DNA of 64,000 nucleotides from Amphiura filiformis (GCF_039555335.1 NC_092635.1:52891755-52955754); one strand, 5' to 3'. Positions 52,947-63,568 are shown, counted from the stretch's first letter. Program-made: numbers and translations. Notes: generated by a model not told the origin, from the letters alone.

Positions 52947-54116
52947 TCACTTCACTGTAATTTTATAGAAATCGAACTTTATTTCATTGCCATAAAGAAA
53001 ATTCCTGATTTTCTTCAAAGTGAATCTTGTGGAATTAACACGGTTTGGAAATAAGCTCTTCATATATATGTTGGACTGCCAGATGGTGTGCAGCTTGTTG
53101 CAAACTTTCCATGCTTGAGCTTTGCGAGTCAGAAAGTCTTTCTTGCTGTCGGCAACAAATGAACCAAGATATTTAAAGTCCGACACCTCCTTGAGTTGTG
53201 TGCCATCCCGAGAAAGGATTGGAGTTGGGTTCTTATCTCCATGAATACACATATATTCTGTCTTCTTGGAATTGAGAAAGAGGCCAACTTTGGCGGAAGC
53301 ATCTTCTAAAGATGACAGAAGATCCTGGGCATCTTCTGATAACGTAGCTGTTAAAGCTATGTCGTCTGCGTAGTCAAGATCGGTTAGATACTTGTTCTTC
53401 TCTATGCTCGTCTTATTGGGCATGATGTCAATCCATTTGGACTTGTCAGTGTCTATCGACTGTCTGAGGAGATAGTCTACCACTATCACAAAAAGGTAAG
53501 GGGCCAAAGTATCACCCTGAAGGATTCCAGCAGTAGAGAGAAACTCTTCAGTTGGTCCATCACCTGTTTGTACAAAACTTGAAGGATTATCATACATTAT
53601 TGCAATAGCATTCACAATCTCCTGAGGGATCCCATAATTACGAAGAATATGCAGCATGGCCTCCCGGTTAACACTGTCGAAAGCTTTTGAGAAGTCAACA
53701 AACACAATATATGCCTGCTTGTTTGAGATTTTAAGCTCTTCTATTATCCTTCTAAGGGCTAGAATCTGTGGTGTGGTTGATCTACCCTTGCGAAAACCAT
53801 TTTGGTTACGTCTGAGAATAGGATCTAGATGAGGAGAAATCCTGTTGAGCAGCATAGTGTTATACAGCTTGGCAGCAAGTGCTGACAGTGTGATACCTCT
53901 ATAATTTGATGGTTGTGAAAGATCCCTTTTCTTCGGGAGAGGTATAATTGTGGATCTTGACAAGGCTTTTGGCTTATTTCCCTTCATGGTTTCATTACAG
54001 AAATCAAGCAGTTGCTGATGGAAGAGTGGGTTTTTCCAAACAATGGCTGGTATGTTGTCAGGACCAGGTGTTTTTGACTTGTTGAGCTTGCTCAGACCTT
54101 TTTGCAGTTCCTCCAT
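52947..54116 (-). pseudogene. LINE reverse transcriptase segment
   Basis: 389 codons open in this frame, the last ~40 being read-through into the inserted element. Motifs in order: LSKLNKSKTPGPDNIPA, NYRGITL, NQNGFRKGRSTTPQI, FVDFSKAFDSVNR (catalytic Asp), AGILQGDTLAPYLFV, LDYADDIAL (catalytic YADD) and SDFKYLGSF. The catalytic Asp residues are all present. It is one frame away from the preceding linker segment, and its own 3' part is displaced to 50,450-50,888 by the transposon at 50,891-53,062. Confidence 0.93.
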
Positions 54117-54660
54117 ATAGTAAATGGACCAGTGTGTATTGGGAGATCATCAGAGACGTTGCTGTTAAAGAACGCATCTTCAAGGTTTACGTCTTGCTCT
54201 GGTTTCCCTAGTAAGTTGGAAAAGTGTAGAAACCAGTTGTCACGACGCTCTTCAGATGTATTGCCTTTCACTCTAACCACAGGAGCAGATTTGGTGTCAG
54301 TTATCTCCCGGAGGAGTTCCCAAGAAGCTGCATGTTTATATTCATGATGGAGGTTGTCAAGTTCCTCTGTCTTCTTTTGAATAGAGGACTCCAGAGTTTC
54401 TGTGTAGGCTTTATCAAGAGTAACTTTGGCCGATTCGAGGAGCTTTTGTGAGGCTCGGGTGGATCTAGCATTGTGTTTCATAGATGCACTCTTTAAGACA
54501 TCTCTTGCCTCAGTGACTTTAACTGATGCAGCAATGTTGTAGGACTGCTTTGATTTTTTAGGGAGCATCTCCAGTGCAACTTCCTCATTAGCCGCAACTA
54601 AGGTATCATAAGTGGTGCTAATATTGGGTTCTTGTAGCTCATCGCGTAGAGAACTAAAGC
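54092..54660 (-). pseudogene. LINE linker between endonuclease and reverse transcriptase
   Basis: Open frame read on - from about 54,660 (YNRFSSLRDELQEPN) through KSKQSYNIAASVKVTEARD to GPFTIWRN near 54,110, where a one-base shift separates it from the reverse transcriptase. Confidence 0.75.
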
Positions 54661-54672
54661 GGTTATAGACTG

Positions 54673-55594
54673 CTATACCACAAACTGCTCACCCAGGATG
54701 TTGTCTCTGGTAACCTTCTTCCAGTCAATACGCTTCATTGGGTCTTTCATGGAAGTTCTGCATTTCCGGTAGCTGATTTGACATTTGCATGAAACAATCC
54801 TATGGTCCGAGTTCACACCCTCGAAGGAGCTGTATGCACGTGAATTCTTGATTGAGTTGATCCACTTCTTTCTTACCAGGACAAAGTCTAGTTGAACTAG
54901 TTGGCCATTAGGACGCCTATGTGTCCATAATCTGTTGATGCGGTTTTGAAACCTTGTGTTTGTGGCTATGAGGTTATGTTCCTGCAGGAAGTCTTTCATG
55001 TGGTTGCCATTTCTATTGGTTTCTTTAGCAGGTGTGAAGAGAGCGTCCAATGGATGGCCCAAGCTGAGCATTAAAGTCTCCTCCGATTATAAGTAAGTTA
55101 TGAGCTGGGATGGCATTAACTGTAGAAGAGAGTTCTTGGTAGAAGGAGATAACAGCTTCTTTGGGTTGTTCGTTATGTGGACTGTAGCAACAGAAAACTG
55201 TGGATGTTGGATTGCCCAGCAGAGAAATTTCCATAATCCGTTCATTATGACTAATAATGGACATGGAGGAATTGAGAGCTCTTGGTGAGATTAAGAAGCC
55301 TACTCCACCAGTGGCAGCATTCCTTTGGCTCTTCCATGCTGAAGAGGTGACTAATCTGTATCCATTCAGATCTTCCTGCAAGAGGGAGTCATTGTGACAA
55401 ATCCGGTGTTCCTGCAGACATATGATGTCAATGCCATAATGTGCGGCTTCATGAGCAAGTTCTTCTTTTTTGGCTAGTGAGTTGAGAGTTCTGATGTTGA
55501 AAAGTGCTGATGGTAAATGGTTTTTTCCTTTGTACAAATTTGTCTTGACCATCCTTATCTGCATCAGGTTTGGTCTGTCCAGGGATGGTATCAA
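54673..55594 (-). pseudogene. LINE apurinic-like endonuclease segment
   Basis: Two frames together cover an APE-type endonuclease: LFNIRTLNSLAKKEEL, DIICLQEHR (metal-binding Glu), GGVGFLIS, LLIIGGDFNAQLG (Asp, Asn) in one; NHMKDFLQEHNLIATNTRF, QLDFVLV and VNSDHRIVS (catalytic Asp-His) in the other. A frame shift separates them near 55,050. Confidence 0.9.
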
Positions 55595-56177
55595 CTGGCT
55601 TTGAGATCAAACCGTCATTGATGTTAGCATAGTCTAACGGTGACTTAGATGGTCCAGACTTCATAGCAGGGGCTTTAACCCTGGTGCTTAAATGTAAACT
55701 CATATTTCTTGTCAATGGCTGAATAAGACAGAGGTCGCCACTCCTTCTGTCATAGAGGATATAAAGGAAAGGTTTCAGCATTTAGTCCAGTTGCCACCCA
55801 TACTAAATCATATGGGGATACACCTGGTCGCCTGCCGAGGAGATCTGTGTGTATGTACCCCTCAGCGGCATCGGTGAAGTCTCGATTTTTCCCAGACTCA
55901 GGTGTCTCTACCCTACAGAAGTACCTGAAACAGGTATTCTGTCCTACCATGCAAACGAAGCTGAAGACTAAAACTAAAATTAAGCCCTAGACAACTGGAT
56001 GCTGAGAAGGAGGAAGAACTAATATAAGCAGGAAAACACATGGCGCACCCAAAGGATGTTGAAAACATCCAGTGGGAAACCCAGCCCCTTAAGATGGTAG
56101 TAGGGTGCTGGTAAGGGTAACTTTAAGCTCCGCGGCTACAGCCTCGGCTATAGCCTTCCCTTTTCCCCAATATTAGC

Positions 56178-57690
56178 AGTAGATAGCTAATCCAGCAGCA
56201 ATCAGCAATATGAAGCTACTTCCCAGCAAACACAAAACGTTTTCGACATCATTCGCAAAAGGTTATAAAAGGTTGTCAGAAAACGTTTAAATGTCGGGTT
56301 ATATAAAGGGTACACTAATGGTATAAAACGTTTTCATAACATTAAATAACTAAACATTTGTTGGTAATTTACTGCACAGCAAACACAAATGTTTTACAGA
56401 AAACATTTAAATGTTGGGTTATATAAAGGGTATAAAAACGTTTTAATAACATTCCAAAAACATTTTTGAAAACTTGGTACAAATCATTCTAAACAGAATG
56501 TTATTTTGAGGTAGAAAAAATATTTTGCAAAAAATGTTTGCCCAAAATATTTACAATAACGTTTTAAAAATGTTTTCACCTCTATATAACCCGACATTTA
56601 AATGTTATTAAAACGTTTTGTAAAAAACATTTTAAGAACATTTATGTGTTTGCTGGGTGCAAATATTTTAACATAATGTTATTTAAGTGTTGACAAAATA
56701 TTTGGCCAAAAATGTTTGCAAAAATAGTTTACAATGACATTTCGAAAACATTTTAAAAATATTGCTGTAGTGTGTTTTCATACAAAACGTTTTAAAACGA
56801 TTTCATGACCTTTATATAACCCGACATTTTAATGTTATTAAAACGTTTTACCTAAACCAAAACCCAAAATATAACTTATTTAAAACGTTTTAAAAACATT
56901 TTTGTGTTTGCTGGGTTCATCAACACCAATATCAGCAGTAGATAGCTACTTTAGCGCCAATGAACAATTAAAAGCTACGGTACTTCATCAACACCAATCA
57001 GCAAACGGAAGCTACTTCATCAACACCAATATCAGCAGTAGATAGCTACCTTAGCGCCAATGAACAATTAAAAGCTACTTCATCAACACCAATCAGCAAA
57101 CGGAAGCTACTTCATCAACACCAATATTAGCAGTAGATAGCTAATCCAGCAGCAATCAGCAATAGGAAGCTACTTCATCAACACCAATATTAGCAGTAGA
57201 TGGCTACCTTAGAGCCAATGAACAATCGAAAGTTTATTCATCAACAACAATATCAGCAGTAGATACCTTAGCGCCAATGAACAATTAAAAGCTACTTCAT
57301 CAACACCAATCAGCAAACGGAAGCTACTTCATCAACACCAATATCAGCAGTAGGTAGCTACCTTAGCGCCAATGAACAATTGAAAGCTACTTCATCAACA
57401 CCAATCAGCAAACGGAAGCTACTTCATCAACACCAATATTAGCAGAAGATGGCTACCTTGGCACCAATGAACAACTACTTCAATAGGAAGTTCTTCATCA
57501 ACACCAATATCAGCAGTAAATACATGTAGCTAACACAGGAACAATCAGCAATTGGCAGCTACTTCTTCAACACCAATACCAGCAGTAGATAGATACCCCA
57601 GTACCATCCAATCAGCAATTGGGAGCTACTGCATCAGCACCAGTATCACCAGCACAGTAAACCCAGCACCAATCAGCAATTATTGGGAAT
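56178..57690. repeat. ~95-bp minisatellite, right part
   Basis: Continuation of 49,560-50,437. The cleanest copies lie at 56,920-57,430, with the unit alternating between an 'ATATCAGCAGTAGATAGCTA' half and an 'ATCAGCAAACGGA' half. Decays towards 57,690. Confidence 0.92.
56222..56915. mobile_element. 694-bp MITE with CCCAGCAAACACAAAA ends inside the minisatellite
   Basis: Inverted ends CCCAGCAAACACAAAA and TTTTTGTGTTTGCTGGG interrupt the minisatellite word GCTACTT-CATCAAC, with TT repeated on both sides. Interior contains many AACGTTTTAAAAACATT and ATATAACCCGACATTTAAA words in both orientations. Confidence 0.85.
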
Positions 57691-57820
57691 TACGTCATCA
57701 TGCTACTCTTAGCTATCGTTTCATTTTTTTCGTCTGAAGAATCTCCTGGAATTAATCCTTTTACAAACAGAGTTGTACTGAATATGATTACATTAGTTGT
57801 TGATCTTGAAGTTGGGACAT

Positions 57821-57948
57821 TGACTGCTCAGTGCCAGAAGTGGATAAGTGCAATAGCTGCCATGTGTATATGAGTACAATATACAATATATTGCCAAATG
57901 TTCACAGGACAGCTATTGCACTTACCCACTTCTGGCACTGAGCAGTCG
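57821..57948. mobile_element. 128-bp hairpin MITE
   Basis: TGACTGCTCAGTGCCAGAAG is mirrored by CTTCTGGCACTGAGCAGTCG and the arms extend ~38 bp. ACAT flanks it on both sides (57,817-57,820; 57,949-57,952). Confidence 0.8.
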
Positions 57949-57989
57949 ACATGTTCATTAGCGCCAATCCAGATTGAAATTTGGGGGGG

Positions 57990-58790
57990 GCAACCGGCCA
58001 AAATTGTTAAAAAGTGGCTGAAAAGAACAAAAAATTGGTCATTTTGCCAAAAGGTGTGAAGGGACACGTCCCCCCCTGTGATTGACGCACATGGACATGT
58101 TTATTCAGGAATAGTAGTACTACTAGGCTTGAATACTTTGTGTTTAGGCAATAGACTTGTTGTTGATTATTTATGGTGTCATTATTTATGCCATTTTGAA
58201 AAAAAAGTGCCCTCACCGCCTCACCCACCGCTGGCCAATGTAAAGTCAAGCAGATTTCAAAACCTTTAGTGTATTTGCTGGAATCCTTGATCCCGACAAC
58301 ACAGGCATATGCATCGGAGACAAAATTGATTTTAAATGGCAGCCATTTTGAAACTCAGTGACAGCCATCTTGGAACTTTGTGTCCTGGGCTGTTCTTAGT
58401 GATTTTATTGGACTCCTTGACCCTGCAAACACGGGTATAGACATCAAAATTATGCTTGCAGGAGCTTCAAGGACTGAGATCATTTTCATTTTCAATGTCG
58501 GTCATTTTGAAATTTTGGCAGCCATCTTGGAAATTTAGGTCCTCTGTTGTTGTAGGTGATAATATTGGCTTCCTTGACCCTGAAACATGGGTGTAGAGTG
58601 TAGACACCAACATGATGCTACCAGGAGCTTCACTGGCCTAGTTATGTTGATTTTTGTGATTTTGGTGGCCATTTTGAAAAAAGCGCCCTCATCACCTCAC
58701 CCACCACTGGTCAATGTGCAGGCAAGCGGATTTCAAAACCTCAATGCATTAGGTTCCCAAAAATATCGTGCCTCCAAAAATCCCCAGGGG
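57990..58790. repeat. Diverged tandem repeat with CCATTTTGAAA words
   Basis: Two or three long units share GCCATTTTGAAAAAA, GCGCCCTCACCACCTCACCC-like, GCAAGCGGATTTCAAAACC and CCTTGACCCTGCAAACACGG-like words (for example 58,190-58,265 against 58,665-58,740). No coding meaning. Confidence 0.7.
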
Positions 58791-60166
58791 AGGGGGTGTT
58801 GGAATAGCCCATAGTCTAACCCCATCACACACCCCTAAATGAACACCCCTACATTTGGTGTAACTGTTACACTGTACCATGTAATGACATCACATCACCA
58901 CGCATGCATACAAGTTGGATAAAAAGTTGAATACTTTATGGTCGTGTGCCATGAATTGGGGGCCAAATGCGTTACATACTAAAAATTTGAAAAATTTACA
59001 TGTTTTTGTACTTTGTAATTCATAAACTGTTCATCAAAACCCTATAAAATTATATATCACTGTAAAGCTTAGGGTACCAGGAATACACATGTACAAACAA
59101 TTGGTCAATATACAGGGTGCCACAGATGTCATATACATGTAGGGTGGAAATGTTAAGTTTGGTTAAAAAAGTATACAATTTTGTTCCTCTCTTGTTCAAA
59201 AATTCCTGTTCTGCTGAAACCTTTTTAGATGTGCTAATAACATTGTAGGCTTCCAAAAAATGCAAACTTGTAATGATGAGTTATGTTGCCCAACTGAGAT
59301 ACAGGGTGTTCAAAAGTCGTACATAATTTTTATGATTTTTATTACATAATCAATCAAAACTTTTTTCCTTCATGACCTACACAAAAACCAATGGCATATT
59401 TGAATTCCTCATCAAATTTCCATCCAAAAAATGTAAACTTTTACAGCAGTAGGGTAACTCCTTCAAGAAATATGACCTTTGGAACATTTTGGAGCTTAAA
59501 TGAATACTTAACACAGTAACATGTAAGAAAAGCCTAGAACCCATGACACAGAATGCAGCACACTTGCAACAAATTAACTTGGCTTGGAGTAAAACTGGTC
59601 ACATTTCAAACTAGACATAATTACCAAAACAATGGTACATAATCCATCTCAATACCTTACTGGGTTATGAAGTTACAGTAAAAAATATATTTGTGAGGCG
59701 CTAAAAATCAATATTCCCTATGCCTCAACCGTAGGATCCTCAACCGTAGGATCCTCCACCCCTGACTTCACATCGTTTGAACTGCAATATCTCAAGAAGT
59801 AAATAAAGTGTGAAGTTCTTTCGTTCCACAATTTGAGCTAGATAAATAAGCAACAAAATGAGCTCCATTCTAGGACAAAATGTCCTGAATAAAATGAAAA
59901 AATGTAACGCCTCCACCTTTTCCAATACCCCAATTCATGACGCACGACCTTATACAAACAAGCCATCCATTCAACATATTTATTTTCCAACATTTCATAA
60001 TGTTCAAACAACCAAATTGAATTGTTTCAAAATTCAATTGAATTTCAATAATTAAAAAGACGTCTGACGCACCCAATTTTGGACACTACAGAAGTACATT
60101 TTTGTTTCATTCGTTTCTGTTAAATAGGCCTATAATATTCTTAATGAGCTACCATGTTTTATTTAA
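58791..60166. other. Intergenic stretch without recognised gene
   Basis: Contains a short duplicated word AACCGTAGGATCCTC at 59,730. No gene or clear element. Confidence 0.45.
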
Positions 60167-60424
60167 GGGGGTACTACACCCCTGGCCAATTGTGTGCCTA
60201 TTTTTGCATTTTTCTCAAAAATGATAGCGCATTGGTGACAAAAGTGAGGGAATCCCAATATTTGATCAATAAATCAATAACTACTTGTCTTGAGTCACTG
60301 AAATTCCAATGTAACAACTGAATTCCTTGCCCCTATAATACAGAACTTTTGTTACCAGTGTCTTATTAGTTTTTGAGAAAAATTCAAAAATAGTCACAAA
60401 TTTATCAAGGGGTGTAGTACCACC
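60167..60424. mobile_element. TTAA-target foldback MITE, copy 1
   Basis: Ends GGGGGTACTACACCCCT and AGGGGTGTAGTACCACC-type, flanked by TTAA at 60,163-60,166 and 60,425-60,428. Interior mirrored words include TTTTTCTCAAAAATGATAG and TTTTTGAGAAAAATTC. Same family as 61,227-61,573. Confidence 0.85.
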
Positions 60425-61226
60425 TTAAATGAATTTGTTTGGTTGAATACACAAGATTTTGGTAGTTCAATTCAATTCATTTATCAACTAAATATAAACA
60501 TTGAAAACAGCAGTCTCTGTAATCAGGGGCGTCTATTCTTCCGTTATACGCCCCCAAAGGGGAGGGAATAATTTTACCCCTTTGGGGAAGAATTATGTGT
60601 TTTGAAAAAAAAAAAAAAAAAAAGAGGAAAAAACCCAGAAATCATCAGGATTCAAGGAGGATTTAAAAAAAAGAACTAATTTGGGGAAAGGTGTATAGCT
60701 GGAGCATGAAATATCATTTTTGAGATATTCAACCAAAATATTAGCTTTATGTACCGGTATATCATGTCTATAGTACTTGACATTTAAGTAGTGAAAATCA
60801 ATAAAACAGTCAATAAATCCTTTTGTTTCCTATTGTTTATTGTTAAGTTCAATGGAGCATATCTCAATAGTGGCACTGGCGACATCTGGGCTCAGTTGTG
60901 GAGGATGGTCACATATGTTACCCACTCTGGCAAAACCAGGAACAAGTCGCATTTTTGACATTTCATGATTTGAATAAAAATGTAAGCACTAGACAGTAAA
61001 CTTTAAAATGATACCCAAATTATATAATAATTTTGTAAATGATATTCACATTTTTGCCAAATTGCTATTCTCAGCAATCGGTCAATTAGTTTCCTGCCTT
61101 ATACAGGATTCAATAGGATTATCATAGTTCAATACCTCTTTTTTATTAAGTATTTTCAAGGATTTAATACCATGAAATTCAGAATTCCAAAAATTGATTT
61201 TTTTATAGGAATGTCATCTTTAAAAA
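60425..61226. other. Intergenic stretch
   Basis: A poly-A tract lies at 60,606-60,623. The word CAAAACCAGGAACAAGTCGC near 60,933 resembles an end of the foldback at 37,761-38,041, so a decayed relative may be present. No gene. Confidence 0.4.
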
Positions 61227-61573
61227 GGGAGTACTACACCCCTGCCCAATTTTGTGCCTATTTTTGTATTTTTCTCAAAATTATAGTGCATTAGTGACAA
61301 GTAAGATATGTATTATAGGGCAAGGACTACAACTACTGCACTGGAAATTTTATTTCAGCACAGACAACAGTTGTGGAGTTACAGTCAAAAATGAGGGAAA
61401 CCCATATTTGATCAATAAATCAATAACTTCTTGCCTTGAGTTGCTGAATTTTCAGTGCAGTAGTTGTAGTCGTTGCCCCTATAATATACATATCTTACCT
61501 GTCACCAATGCGCTATCATTTTTGAGAAAAATGCAAAAATAGGCACAAAATTGGGCAGGAGTGTAGTACCCTC
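61227..61573. mobile_element. TTAA-target foldback MITE, copy 2
   Basis: Ends GGGAGTACTACACCCCTGCC and its mirror, with TTAA near 61,220 and at 61,574-61,577. The arms (~130 bp) mirror each other, including GTGCCTATTTTTGTATTTTT and AAAAATGCAAAAATAGGCAC. Located just downstream of the stop of luciferase-like gene 3. Confidence 0.85.
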
Positions 61574-61809
61574 TTAAAGGCCTATAACTCAAAAACATGT
61601 CTGTCGACTTGATCAGGGTTTTGTTGGAGTTGGTCACATATATTACAGCATGCTGATAAAGTACAATGGTATTAAAGTCACATTACATTCAACAGTTATC
61701 AATACAGCTTTCATAATTTGCATTGAAAATTCTTGTTGCATTTTGTCCTCCAAATCAGTATTTCAGTTTGATCGTTTTTAGTCAACCAGAATCAAATTGT
61801 GTTCTTCAT

Positions 61810-62853
61810 TTATTTCTTGTAAACAGTGTTAGTCAGGAAATCTCTGACAGCTTCCCCTATTTCTTTTGGCGAATCTTCTTGCAAGAAATGACTTCCTTTG
61901 ACTCTTACCACCTGCTGGTTAGGCCAAATGTCCATAATCTTACGCAGACTTGGACTAAAGAATCCAGGATCACCATCGATATACAACTTGGGTATGTGCT
62001 TTGCTTCAAGGAAATAATGAAAATAATCATTAGCAATTTTGATTACATCGTCTGGGCCATCTCCTTCGACCGGGATCTCACGAGGCCAGGTCAAAGTCGG
62101 TCTACGATCTTCTCCAGGCTTGGCAAACGGCTCACGATATGCATTCATTTCATCCTCACTCAGCTCTCTCAAGATTGCTCCAGGTAGAAGTCTTTCAACA
62201 AAGAAGTTCTTCTTGAGCACCATCTCTTCTCCGGCTTCACTACGTAGAGCTTGAAACACACCCTTGGCAACATCAGGAAAAGCATCCCAACCTGGTACCG
62301 AGCGAACAACACTCTCCATATGGGTGATGGAATCAATACGGTCAGGATGCATGCGGCTCCAGTGGAAACCTAATGCAGATCCCCAATCATGGATGACAAT
62401 GTTCACTTTATTGGGGAGTTGGACAGAGTCAAACCATTCGGAAAGATAGCGATAGTGGTCTTCAAAGCGATAGGAATGATTTGCACGCTTGCTGGATCTC
62501 CCTTGGCCAATAAGATCTGGTGCAAGACATCTGGCTACAGGCTCAACGTGAGGAATGACATTCCGCCACAGGAATGATGAAGTTGGATTGCCGTGCAGGA
62601 ATACAACGGCACGTGATTGTTTTTCTTCCGGGTCCGAGTCGTAGTAACTCATCTCCGCATCCAGTACTTTAATTTGACGACATTTTCCCCACCATTCTTC
62701 TGCTGCCTGACTTGGTGAATAGCTGGCCAGAGCTCTAGCAGTTGTGGGGAACATGAATGCATTTCTGGATGTAGCATTAATGCGGCCAGAGTGCAGCAAA
62801 CCGAGGTGTTTTGAGAGGGTTTGTAAACGTGCAATTGCTCTGTAAGTCGCCAT
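61810..62853 (-). CDS. Renilla-type luciferase-like / haloalkane dehalogenase-like protein 3
   Basis: Single-exon gene of 347 residues from the ATG at 62,853 (context CAAAAATGGCG); the frame is open 19 codons further up to 62,910, probably leader. Complete active site: Asn89 in HGN, Asp156 and Trp157 in IHDWGS, Glu180 in HMES, His322 in KGSHFLQED; here Ser replaces the Leu before His found in both sisters and in Renilla luciferase. Pocket words KNFFVE and PGFFS. The first 50 residues contain no Asp or Glu and several Arg, resembling a mitochondrial targeting peptide. The stop TAA overlaps an AATAAA (AAGAAATAAATG). Substrate is open, as for the other copies. Its uninterrupted sequence supplies the empty sites for both insertions in the pseudogene at 43,741. 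Confidence 0.93.
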   Translation of the reverse strand: MATYRAIARLQTLSKHLGLLHSGRINATSRNAFMFPTTARALASYSPSQAAEEWWGKCRQIKVLDAEMSYYDSDPEEKQSRAVVFLHGNPTSSFLWRNVIPHVEPVARCLAPDLIGQGRSSKRANHSYRFEDHYRYLSEWFDSVQLPNKVNIVIHDWGSALGFHWSRMHPDRIDSITHMESVVRSVPGWDAFPDVAKGVFQALRSEAGEEMVLKKNFFVERLLPGAILRELSEDEMNAYREPFAKPGEDRRPTLTWPREIPVEGDGPDDVIKIANDYFHYFLEAKHIPKLYIDGDPGFFSPSLRKIMDIWPNQQVVRVKGSHFLQEDSPKEIGEAVRDFLTNTVYKK

Positions 62854-63568
62854 TTTTGTTTGTTGACATTTGTCATGTGGTGATGGGCGGTACTCGATAC
62901 AGGAGATCATTCCCGGAAGCCTCCGCTATCAGCAATACCGCCCAGATAGTAAAGTAATTTTTCATGTTTACGGACTCCATCGGATGCTCGTTTGTCGTAA
63001 CTTTTTAAATATATTTGATAATATTTTGATATATTTATTTTAAATTGAGCAGAATCCGCTTGTCATTTTGTACAATAAATTTCCAAAAAAAAATTTACAT
63101 TAGGCCCTGAAATAATTGCTGCTTGCGTGTCATAAATAAAAATAAAATTTCAGTCATGATGACAACGGGCGATTTTCTTGAACTTCAAGTTTGAACTCAT
63201 AATAGTTTACGTGAAAGATTCAGGGATGGTTTCTGTTAGCTTATTTTTATGTTATCTGTGCTCCGTATTGCATTTCCCCACTTTCATCTTTCAACTGCTA
63301 ATAAATATGTGAATGTGAAAACATAAAAGGTAGATAAATTGATGAATGTTTTCAGTCATGAATGTTTTCAGAATTTATTTAATTCCAAACTTCATAAAAG
63401 GTAGATAGCACATGAGCTATCATTAAACGCTTAGGCCTACATGTCAAGAATGTTTATTTTTTTTTTATTATAATTTTTTTTTAAAGGACTCACGATAATT
63501 GAATAATTCATATTTGCAATACTTTCAAGACTTCGTTTAATTGCACTTGACGAACTGAATGAGTTATA
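62854..63568. other. Upstream region of luciferase-like gene 3
   Basis: A small inverted pair (GGGCGGTA near 62,885, TACCGCCC near 62,936) brackets an ETS-like CCGGAAG. Nothing else recognised; AT-rich DNA follows. Confidence 0.4.

Larger units (their letters stand above)
50891..53062. mobile_element. 2.17-kb TA-target DNA transposon inside the LINE
   Basis: Inverted ends of ~34 bp begin TGAAGAGCTTATTTCC and run on to AAACCGTGTTAA; TA flanks at 50,889-50,890 and 53,063-53,064. The word GTGTTAAGTCCA recurs below both ends (51,574, 51,726, 51,758, 52,802 and 52,848 approximately), like subterminal transposase-binding repeats. No transposase is readable, so it is a large non-autonomous element. 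Same family as 29,266-29,629. Itself carries two further inserts. Confidence 0.85.
50438..56166 (-). mobile_element. Near full-length APE-RT LINE (RTE-like group), interrupted
   Basis: Target duplication CCAATATTAGC at 50,427-50,437 and 56,167-56,177. The element reads on - and ends in a (GATA)n tail at the left, the short-tandem-repeat tail typical of RTE/CR1-type LINEs. Without the 2.17-kb insertion it is about 3.55 kb. Parts in order: 5' region with a short reading frame (55,950-55,600), apurinic-type endonuclease (ICLQEHR; GGDFNAQLG; SDHRIVS; about 55,590-54,780), linker, reverse transcriptase (54,120-53,070), C-terminal segment (50,888-50,450). The frame is broken about four times, near 55,560, 55,050, 54,680 and 54,110, so it is not active. 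Clade assignment is by eye. Confidence 0.9.
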
